DNA from: Brachybacterium sp.
GTDB lineage: Bacteria > Actinomycetota > Actinomycetes > Actinomycetales > Dermabacteraceae
Direction: 5' to 3'
Assembly: GCA_030451965.1 (NCBI GenBank)
Contig: JAKDNE010000069.1
Location: 1-11,198 of the forward strand
DNA: 11,198 nt
The notes beneath the pieces are model-generated. The model was not told where the DNA came from. It did not search any database and was given only the letters and a program-made list of their open reading frames with translations. The translations under genes and the position numbers were made by a program. Shown here piece after piece: positions 1-5,260 of this stretch. How positions within the stretch are numbered: position 1 is the stretch's first letter; every line of letters starts with the position of its first letter.

Positions 1-2160
1 CGGCGCCCCGGCTCCCCGGTCCCGCGGGCGCTGAGAGTGCTGCTGCCCGCCCTGCTGATCCTGGGATGGCTGGTCGCCGCCGGGATCGGCGGACCGTACT
101 TCGGCCGGGTCGACGAGGTCTCCTCGAACGACCGCACCGCCTATCTGCCGGATTCCGCCGCCGCCACGGAGGTCGCCCAGCGGGCCACCGACTTCACCGG
201 CTCCGAGGCGATCCCGGCCATCATCGTGGTCACCTCGCCGCAGGAGATGGACGAGGACACGCTCGCCTCGCTCACCAAGATCACCGAGGCGCTCGGCGAG
301 ATGGAGACGGTCGCCGGCGAGGTCTCCCCGGCGATCCCCTCCGAGGACGGGCTCGCGGTGCAGGTGTTCGTCCCGCTGGACTCCGACGCCGACCTCGCAG
401 CGGCCATCGCCGAGATCGATGCGGAGCTCACCGCCGATCTGCCGGCGGACCTCACCGCCCACGTCACCGGTCCCGCCGGGTTCTCCGCCGACCTCGGAGA
501 GGCCTTCGCGGGCATCGACGGGCTCCTGCTGGGGGTCGCGCTCGCCGCGGTGCTGGTCATCCTCCTGATCGTCTACCGCTCTCTGCTGCTGCCGCTGATC
601 GTGCTGTCGACGAGCCTGTTCGCGCTGTGCGCGGCGCTGCTGACCATCTGGCATCTGGCCGCAGCGGACGTGCTGCTGCTGTCGGGGCAGACCCAGGGGA
701 TCCTGTTCATCCTCGTGATCGGCGCCGCGACCGACTACTCCCTGCTGTACGTCTCCCGATACCGAGATGAGCTGGGGCATACCCGAGAGCGGGGGCGTGC
801 GACGCTCAAGGCGCTGCGCGGCACCCTCGAGCCGGTGCTCGCCTCCGGCGGCACGGTCATCGCCGGCCTGCTGTGCCTGCTGCTGTCGGACCTGAAGTCC
901 AACAGCACCCTGGGACCGGTGGCGGCGATCGGGATCGTGTTCGCGATGGCGGCCGCCCTGACCTTCCTGCCCGCCGTGCTGTACGCCACCGGTCGCGTCG
1001 CCTTCTGGCCGCGCCGACCGCTCTACGCGCCGGACGCCCCGGCCACCGGCACCGATCCGGCGGCCCACGGGATCTGGGGACGGATCGCGCTCGCCGTGCG
1101 ACGCCGGCCCCGGCCGCTCTGGGTCATCACCGCAGCGGTGCTCGCCCTCGGCTGCCTGGGCGTCACTCAGCTCGAGGCCGACGGCGTGCCGCAGTCCGAC
1201 CTGGTGCTGACCTCCTCCTCCGCGCGCGATGGACAGGCAGCCCTCGGCGAGCACTTCCCGGGCGGCTCCGGCTCCCCGATGCAGGTGATCACCGACGAGT
1301 CCTCCCTCCAGGAGGTCTCCGACCAGCTCCTCGGGCAGGACGGCATCGAGTCGGTGTCGGTCACTGCCGAGGACTCCCCCACCGGCACCGCTCCCGTGAC
1401 CGCGGAGGGCATCCAGGCGCAGGGACCGCCCGGCACTCCGGCACCGGAGCCGACCGTGGTGGACGGCGACGTGCTGGTGCAGGCGACGCTGACGGACGCC
1501 GCCGATTCCTCCGCGGCCGAGGGGACGGTGCGTGAGGTGCGTGCGGACTTCGCCGCCCACGACCTCGATGCGCTGGTGGGCGGGGTGACCGCCACCTCGA
1601 TCGACACCAACGACGCCTCCGCCCACGACCGCGCGCTGATCATCCCGGTGGTGCTGGTGGTCATCCTGCTGATCCTGATGATGCTGCTGCGCTCGATCCT
1701 GGCGCCGGTGCTGCTGATCACCACCACCGTGCTGTCCTTCGGCACCGCGCTGGGCATCTCCGCGCTGGTCTTCGACCACCTGTTCGCGTTCCCCGGTGCC
1801 GACCCGGCGGTCCCGCTGTTCGGCTTCGTGTTCCTGGTCGCCCTCGGCATCGACTACAACATCTTCCTGATGACCCGGGTGCGCGAGGAGGCGCTGGCGC
1901 ACGGCACCCGGGAGGGGATCGTGCGCGGTCTCTCCGTGACGGGCGGCGTCATCACCTCGGCGGGAATGGTGCTGGCCGCGACCTTCGCCGCGCTCGGGGT
2001 GATCCCGATCCTCTTCCTCGCGCAGATCGCCTTCATCGTGGCCTTCGGCGTGCTGCTGGACACTTTCCTGGTGCGCACGCTGCTGGTGCCGGCGCTGGCG
2101 ATCGACCTCGGGAAGATCATCTGGTGGCCCTCTGCGCTCTGGCGCCATGGTCGGGACTGA
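1..2160 (+). CDS. MMPL/RND-superfamily membrane transporter, 5' end cut by the window edge
   Basis: This is an inner-membrane transporter of the MMPL branch of the RND superfamily, whose members use the proton gradient to export lipids or drugs. The frame is open to the first base. A GTG at 37 could start it, but the first helix would then begin almost at residue 1, and the in-frame codons before it encode an Arg/Pro-rich cytoplasmic-type segment, so the true start is probably upstream. Numbering from the GTG, a helix (1-20) is followed by an extracytoplasmic domain (about 21-160), five or six helices (160-320), a second helix and domain (about 360-530), and a final helix bundle (530-690). 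The Asp-Tyr pairs 233-234 (GAATDY) and 606-607 (GIDY) match the proton-relay pairs of MmpL3. There is no long C-terminal domain. The substrate cannot be told from sequence. The next gene, purU, is functionally unrelated and has its own promoter. Confidence 0.9.
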   Translation, partial: RRPGSPVPRALRVLLPALLILGWLVAAGIGGPYFGRVDEVSSNDRTAYLPDSAAATEVAQRATDFTGSEAIPAIIVVTSPQEMDEDTLASLTKITEALGEMETVAGEVSPAIPSEDGLAVQVFVPLDSDADLAAAIAEIDAELTADLPADLTAHVTGPAGFSADLGEAFAGIDGLLLGVALAAVLVILLIVYRSLLLPLIVLSTSLFALCAALLTIWHLAAADVLLLSGQTQGILFILVIGAATDYSLLYVSRYRDELGHTRERGRATLKALRGTLEPVLASGGTVIAGLLCLLLSDLKSNSTLGPVAAIGIVFAMAAALTFLPAVLYATGRVAFWPRRPLYAPDAPATGTDPAAHGIWGRIALAVRRRPRPLWVITAAVLALGCLGVTQLEADGVPQSDLVLTSSSARDGQAALGEHFPGGSGSPMQVITDESSLQEVSDQLLGQDGIESVSVTAEDSPTGTAPVTAEGIQAQGPPGTPAPEPTVVDGDVLVQATLTDAADSSAAEGTVREVRADFAAHDLDALVGGVTATSIDTNDASAHDRALIIPVVLVVILLILMMLLRSILAPVLLITTTVLSFGTALGISALVFDHLFAFPGADPAVPLFGFVFLVALGIDYNIFLMTRVREEALAHGTREGIVRGLSVTGGVITSAGMVLAATFAALGVIPILFLAQIAFIVAFGVLLDTFLVRTLLVPALAIDLGKIIWWPSALWRHGRD

Positions 2161-2227
2161 GGCAGTGCGGCCGCATCCCCCGCGCGGCACATTCGCGAAC
2201 GGTTCAGTGCCCCTCTCCGCATGTTCC

Positions 2228-2233
2228 TAGAAT
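2228..2233 (+). promoter_or_regulatory. -10 box of purU promoter, leaderless type
   Basis: The hexamer TAGAAT stands 6 nt before the purU ATG, so transcription should begin at or within a base or two of the A of the start codon. No Shine-Dalgarno sequence lies between 2215 and 2239. TANNNT boxes at this distance are the usual mark of leaderless mRNAs in Actinobacteria. The -35 region is weak: TTCAGT at 2203-2208 gives a 19-nt spacer. The assignment is an inference from spacing. Confidence 0.6.
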
Positions 2234-2239
2234 GGCCCC

Positions 2240-3136
2240 ATGACTGAAGCGCCCTCTCTCCCCCACAGCACGTCGGACTCCTCCGGGAACGACTGCGAGT
2301 ACATCCTGACCGTGGTGTGCGCCGAGGCCCCCGGTATCGTCCATGCGATCTCCGGCGCGATCCTCGAGGTCGAGGGCGACATCACCGAGAGTCGGCAGTT
2401 CGTCAGCAGCACCACCCAACGCTATTACCTGCGGATGCAGGTCAGGACCGCTGCCACGGTCCAGGAGCTGGAGGCCGCACTGGCGCCGGCCGATGAACGC
2501 TTCGGCCTCGAGCTCCGGATCGACGAGGTGGGACGCCCAGTGCGCACCCTGATCCTCGGTTCGACGACTCTGCATTGCGTGAACGATCTGCTGTTCCGGA
2601 TGGAGTCAGGTCATCTGCCCATCGAGGTGCCGCTGATCCTGGCGAACCACCCCACCCTGGAGAAGCTGGCCGGTTTCTACGGCGTGCCCTTCGAGCATCG
2701 GGCCACCCGTGGTGAGGGTGCGAAGGCCGCCTTCGAAGATCGGGTGCGCGAGGCGGTGGCCGAGCACGACATCGAGCTGGTGGTGCTGGCCCGCTACATG
2801 CAGATCCTGTCCCCGGAGCTGTGTGCCGAGCTCGCTGGGCGCTGCATCAACATCCACCACTCCTTCCTGCCCGGATTCAAGGGCGCCAACCCCTACCGAC
2901 AGGCACATGCGCGCGGGGTCAAGCAGATCGGGGCGACCGCCCACTTCGTCACCACCGATCTCGATGAGGGACCGATCATCGAGCAGGAGGTGCTGCGGGT
3001 GGATCACACCCGTTCGCCCGAGGAGCTGATGGCGATCGGGCAGGATGCGGAGATCCGGACGCTGCGCCAGGCCGTGGCCTGGTACGCCCAGTCGCGGGTG
3101 CTGCTGGATGGCTCCCGCACCATCGTCTTCCGCTGA
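2240..3136 (+). CDS. purU: Formyltetrahydrofolate deformylase
   Basis: PurU hydrolyses 10-formyltetrahydrofolate to formate and tetrahydrofolate. This balances the one-carbon pool and supplies formate for PurT-type purine synthesis. The protein has 298 residues, close to the family norm. An ACT regulatory domain (about residues 20-95) precedes a formyltransferase-fold catalytic domain (about 100-290). The HCVNDLLFR segment (112-120), LARYMQILSPEL (183-194), INIHHSFLPGFKGANPYR (203-220) and DLDEGPIIEQ (240-249) are typical of the family. Asn204, His206 and Asp242 occupy the positions of the Asn-His-Asp catalytic triad of glycinamide-ribotide transformylase relatives. The ATG start is supported by the -10 box 6 nt upstream and by the start of the ACT domain. 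The residues just before HC (GSTTL) differ somewhat from the usual form of this strand, but the catalytic core is intact. The gene stands alone and converges on the minus-strand operon to its right. Confidence 0.95.
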   Translation: MTEAPSLPHSTSDSSGNDCEYILTVVCAEAPGIVHAISGAILEVEGDITESRQFVSSTTQRYYLRMQVRTAATVQELEAALAPADERFGLELRIDEVGRPVRTLILGSTTLHCVNDLLFRMESGHLPIEVPLILANHPTLEKLAGFYGVPFEHRATRGEGAKAAFEDRVREAVAEHDIELVVLARYMQILSPELCAELAGRCINIHHSFLPGFKGANPYRQAHARGVKQIGATAHFVTTDLDEGPIIEQEVLRVDHTRSPEELMAIGQDAEIRTLRQAVAWYAQSRVLLDGSRTIVFR

Positions 3137-3179
3137 GCCCCGCTCCCTGCGGCGCTCGGCCTGCGCTCAGGAGCGGGGC
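3137..3179. terminator. Convergent (bidirectional) terminator hairpin
   Basis: GCCCCGCTCC begins on the base after the purU stop codon (3137-3146). Its exact reverse complement, GGAGCGGGGC, lies at 3170-3179, giving a 10-bp GC-rich stem with a 23-nt loop. The right arm falls inside the last codons of the opposing gene, which stops at 3167. The position between two converging genes suggests it ends transcription from both sides. No U-tract is present on either strand, as is common in high-GC actinobacteria, so function is inferred from symmetry and location. Confidence 0.55.
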
Positions 3180-3784
3180 CGGGCGCGGCCCACGCCCTGG
3201 GCCCGCTCCGCATCGGCGTACCGCGTCCCGGGCGGGACCTGGGCCAGCTCGAACCAGGCCGCGGCCCGCGGCAGCATCCTCACGTCCTGCCAGGGGATCT
3301 CGAACTCCGGATCGCGCCACAGCGTCAGCGCGATCTCGGAGCGCCGACCGGCGGCCACCAGCACCAGACGGCGCAGCCGGGACAGCGCATGCGGGCCCGC
3401 CCGGGAGCTGTCGGGGATCGCCACCACTCCACCGAGATCGAGGGGCCAGACCGTCTCGCCCCAGCACAGCGCGGCCCGGTCGGGGCTGCCTGCGATGACC
3501 GCCGGTGGGCGCAGATCCGCGGCCGTCACCGGCGTGGGAGCGATCGGCGCGCCGCGGTCGATCACCTCTCGCTCCACCCACGCGCCCGGCAGCAGGGTCG
3601 TACCCGCGACCGAGACGTCCACCAGCAGCGCCTCGGCGAAAGGGGCGAGGGCGGGGCTCAGCAAATCACCATGGGCCATGTCCCGTCGCGGGACGGCGAT
3701 CACCCGCACCACCGCCTGGTCACCGGGGCGGTCGGTCAGCGCGATCCGGACCCGGGTGCCGGGCAGCGGCGCCTGCCCGCTCAT
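3167..3784 (-). CDS. Hypothetical protein translationally coupled to the Nudix gene
   Basis: I do not recognise this 205-residue protein. Its ATG (3784-3782) overlaps the TGA of the upstream Nudix gene in an ATGA junction, so it is probably translated by ribosomes finishing that gene. No signal peptide, membrane helix, P-loop or metal-binding cluster is visible. Composition looks like a soluble, beta-rich cytoplasmic protein. There are hydrophobic strands at about 24-31, 52-60 and 138-144, and a Trp-containing stretch (WGETVWPLDLGG, 108-119). A C-terminal segment with spaced aromatic and acidic residues (WRDPEFEIPWQDVRMLP, 156-172) is followed by a basic, probably disordered tail. Codon use matches the neighbours. 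The start is set by the overlap; longer upstream reading in the same frame falls within the Nudix gene and is low complexity. A link to the Nudix substrate is only suggested by the overlap. Confidence 0.8.
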   Translation of the reverse strand: MSGQAPLPGTRVRIALTDRPGDQAVVRVIAVPRRDMAHGDLLSPALAPFAEALLVDVSVAGTTLLPGAWVEREVIDRGAPIAPTPVTAADLRPPAVIAGSPDRAALCWGETVWPLDLGGVVAIPDSSRAGPHALSRLRRLVLVAAGRRSEIALTLWRDPEFEIPWQDVRMLPRAAAWFELAQVPPGTRYADAERAQGVGRARPRS

Positions 3785-4257
3785 CGCCGGAACCGGGTCT
3801 CGACGTGGTCCTCCAGGGCCAGCGACAGCTGCCTCGTGAAGCGCTCGTTCATCGGCGGTGGTGCGCCGATCGGGAACCAGCGGGCCTCGGTGTTCTCCCC
3901 GTCGGCCGGGAAGGGGGTCGACTCTCCGTCCCCCTCGCACAGGAAGCACAGATCGAGGTACTGCGCCCGATCCCCGTTGGGGTAGGCGATCGGCGGCAGC
4001 GTGCGCACGTCGAGCAGCCGCAGCGCACGGCAGGGGATCCCCGCCTCTTCCGCGACTTCGCGGACGGCGGCGCGTGCCGGCTCCTCCCCCGGGTCGATGA
4101 TCCCGGTGACCGGGGTCCATGCCCCGTCATCGGCCCGGCGGACGGCGAGCATCTGCGTGCGTGCGGGATCCAGCACCAGCGCGGTGACGCCGGGCATCCA
4201 CAGCATCTCGTGCCCGATGCGCTCGCGCAGCGAGAGGACGAATTCTGGGGTGGCGAT
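3781..4257 (-). CDS. Nudix hydrolase, apparent ATC start
   Basis: This Nudix-family hydrolase would cleave a nucleoside diphosphate linked to another group. The substrate is not predictable and could be an oxidised nucleotide or a nucleotide sugar. The Nudix box fits GX5EX7REUXEEXGU exactly at residues 52-74 (GIIDPGE...REVAEEAGI), with all metal-binding glutamates present. The start is unusual. AGGAGGA (4270-4264) is ideally spaced before an ATC codon (4257-4255), and the N-terminus that follows (IATPEFVLSLRERIGH) looks like the normal beginning of such proteins. No in-frame ATG, GTG or TTG lies between 4491 and 4206. The first conventional start would be ATG at 4206, giving 141 residues, or 4197; both lose the N-terminal helix and lack that Shine-Dalgarno. 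Starting at 4491 would overlap the upstream gene by about 200 nt. The stop overlaps the next gene in an ATGA junction. Confidence 0.85.
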   Translation of the reverse strand: MATPEFVLSLRERIGHEMLWMPGVTALVLDPARTQMLAVRRADDGAWTPVTGIIDPGEEPARAAVREVAEEAGIPCRALRLLDVRTLPPIAYPNGDRAQYLDLCFLCEGDGESTPFPADGENTEARWFPIGAPPPMNERFTRQLSLALEDHVETRFRR

Positions 4258-4263
4258 GGTAGT

Positions 4264-4270
4264 TCCTCCT
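4264..4270 (-). promoter_or_regulatory. Strong Shine-Dalgarno for the Nudix gene
   Basis: AGGAGGA, read on the minus strand, is complementary to the 16S rRNA 3' end. It sits 7 nt (counted from GGAGG) before the ATC at 4257. It lies in the 26-nt gap after the small membrane-protein gene. No ATG, GTG or TTG in any frame is at a usable distance, so it decides in favour of the ATC start. Confidence 0.7.
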
Positions 4271-4283
4271 GCGGCGGCCTCGG

Positions 4284-4574
4284 TCAGCCGCCCGTCATGA
4301 ACGGCAGCGTGAACGCACCGAGCATGACCACGAAGAAGAGCACGTAGGCGATGGCGAACAGGATCAGCAGACCCAGCATCACCCAGAAGACGATCCAGCC
4401 GATCTTGTTCATCTTCTTCGCGGTGTAGGGATCGCTGTCCAGCTGCACGAGCGAGATGATGCCGAAGACGGCGGGGATCGTGCCGCCGCACAGGAAACCG
4501 ACGACGATCAGGATGATCGCACTCGTCTGGAGCGAGCTGCGGTCCGGAAGCGGCTCGGAAGGCTGGAAGGTCAT
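4284..4574 (-). CDS. Small two-helix membrane protein, CD225/DUF4190-like
   Basis: This 96-residue protein has a short polar N-terminus (1-17) and two hydrophobic helices (about 18-44 and 59-90). The loop between them, LDSDPYTAKKMNKIG, is charged and conserved in style. The first helix ends in IPAVFGIISLVQ. The combination of two helices with an Ala/Lys-rich cytoplasmic loop before a Trp (GWIVFW) resembles the CD225/dispanin and DUF4190 groups of small bacterial membrane proteins. Those groups have no settled function. The ATG at 4574 follows the TM2 gene by 40 nt and has an AAGGA sequence about 10 nt upstream. It lies between the TM2 gene and the Nudix gene in the same direction and is most likely co-transcribed with both. 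The family assignment is by eye and could be wrong within this class of small membrane proteins. Confidence 0.8.
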   Translation of the reverse strand: MTFQPSEPLPDRSSLQTSAIILIVVGFLCGGTIPAVFGIISLVQLDSDPYTAKKMNKIGWIVFWVMLGLLILFAIAYVLFFVVMLGAFTLPFMTGG

Positions 4575-4614
4575 CGCTGCTGGTGTCCTTGTCGTCGAGT
4601 GCTGAAGGGTGGGG

Positions 4615-5190
4615 TCAGTCGGTCAGGGGGCGGCCGTAGGCGTCCCGTTCGAAGGCCGGCGTCTTGGCGAGCACCATGATCCCTTCGATGAGTCCCCACC
4701 ACGCGCCGATGCCGCAGGTGAAGATGGTGACGGCGATCTGGATGATGCCGATGGTGGTGTAGCCCATGAGGAATCGGTGCACCCCGAAACCCCCGAGGAA
4801 GATGCCCAGCAGCCCCACCACCAGGCGGCTCTGCGGCTGGCCCTGCGGCGCTGGTCCGGCGGCGGGCTGCGCGAACGGCTCCGAGGCCGACGGGCCGGAG
4901 CCCGGGGCGGCCGACCAGCTCTGCTGGCCCTGACCGTAGGGGTCCGAGGCGGAGCCCGCGGCCGGCTGCCCGAAGGGGTCCTGCCCGGCCGGCGGCTGAC
5001 CGTAGGGGTCCTGCCCGGCCGGCGGCTGACCGTAGGGGTCCGAGGCGGAGCCGGCAGACGGCTGCGCGTAGGGGTCCTGCGAGGCGGGTGGCTGCGCCCA
5101 CGGATCCTGCGGGGGCTGCGGCGTGCCGCCCTGGGCGTTGAAGTCGTTTCCCTGGGGCGTCCAGGAGCCGTGATCACCGGGATTGCTCAT
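4615..5190 (-). CDS. TM2-domain membrane protein with Pro/Gln/Gly-rich repeat tail
   Basis: The C-terminal part (about 120-176) of this 191-residue protein is a TM2 domain: two transmembrane helices joined by a short turn. It shows the family hallmarks LGGFGVHRFLMGYTTIGIIQ (132-151) and GAWWGLIEGI (162-171). TM2 proteins are common in bacteria and mostly uncharacterised. The N-terminal 118 residues are a disordered Pro/Gln/Gly/Tyr-rich region built from repeats of the form DPYGQPPAGQ, two of them identical at DNA level. Such tails occur in many actinobacterial membrane proteins and may mediate self-association; that is inference. ATG at 5190 is preferred over the GTG at 5199 because a TATCGT -10 box ends 7 nt before it and overlaps the GTG. 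It is the first gene of the minus-strand operon that continues to the Nudix gene. Confidence 0.88.
   Translation of the reverse strand: MSNPGDHGSWTPQGNDFNAQGGTPQPPQDPWAQPPASQDPYAQPSAGSASDPYGQPPAGQDPYGQPPAGQDPFGQPAAGSASDPYGQGQQSWSAAPGSGPSASEPFAQPAAGPAPQGQPQSRLVVGLLGIFLGGFGVHRFLMGYTTIGIIQIAVTIFTCGIGAWWGLIEGIMVLAKTPAFERDAYGRPLTD
4981..5040 (-). repeat. Two perfect 30-bp tandem repeats inside the TM2 gene
   Basis: Bases 4981-5010 and 5011-5040 are identical, each coding for a ten-residue DPYGQPPAGQ-type unit. Degenerate copies flank them between about 4920 and 5100. Perfect identity at the DNA level points to recent duplication by slippage or unequal recombination, so copy number may differ between strains. 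Confidence 0.9.
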
Positions 5191-5197
5191 GGCACCC

Positions 5198-5203
5198 ACG
5201 ATA
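5198..5203 (-). promoter_or_regulatory. -10 box upstream of the TM2 gene, leaderless type
   Basis: Read on the minus strand, TATCGT fits TANNNT and is separated from the ATG at 5190 by 7 nt (GGGTGCC). No good Shine-Dalgarno is present. As for purU, the spacing predicts transcription starting at or next to the start codon. The -35 region has no clear consensus. The promoter would make the TM2 operon independent of the cmk-der gene upstream. Confidence 0.45.
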
Positions 5204-5237
5204 CGTGGTCACGGCGCGGCGCGGCACCTCGGCATCC

Positions 5238-5259
5238 CGCCGTGGCGCGGCGCACGGCG
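5238..5259 (-). terminator. Hairpin just after the cmk-der stop codon
   Basis: One base after the stop, CGCCGTG (5259-5253 on the minus strand) pairs with CACGGCG (5244-5238) across an 8-nt loop, a perfect 7-bp stem. No U-tract follows. It separates the housekeeping cluster from the TM2 operon and its promoter, so a terminator role is plausible. Short GC inverted repeats also arise by chance in DNA of this composition. Confidence 0.4.
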
Positions 5260-5260
5260 C

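Noticed and set aside
66..770. A 234-codon + strand frame inside the MMPL gene
   Set aside because: Arg/Gly/Ala-rich shadow in another frame of the transporter, without recognisable domains.
3167..4120. A 317-residue version of the unknown protein
   Set aside because: The first 112 codons lie in the wrong frame of the Nudix gene and are Arg/Gly-rich; the ATGA junction marks the real start at 3784.
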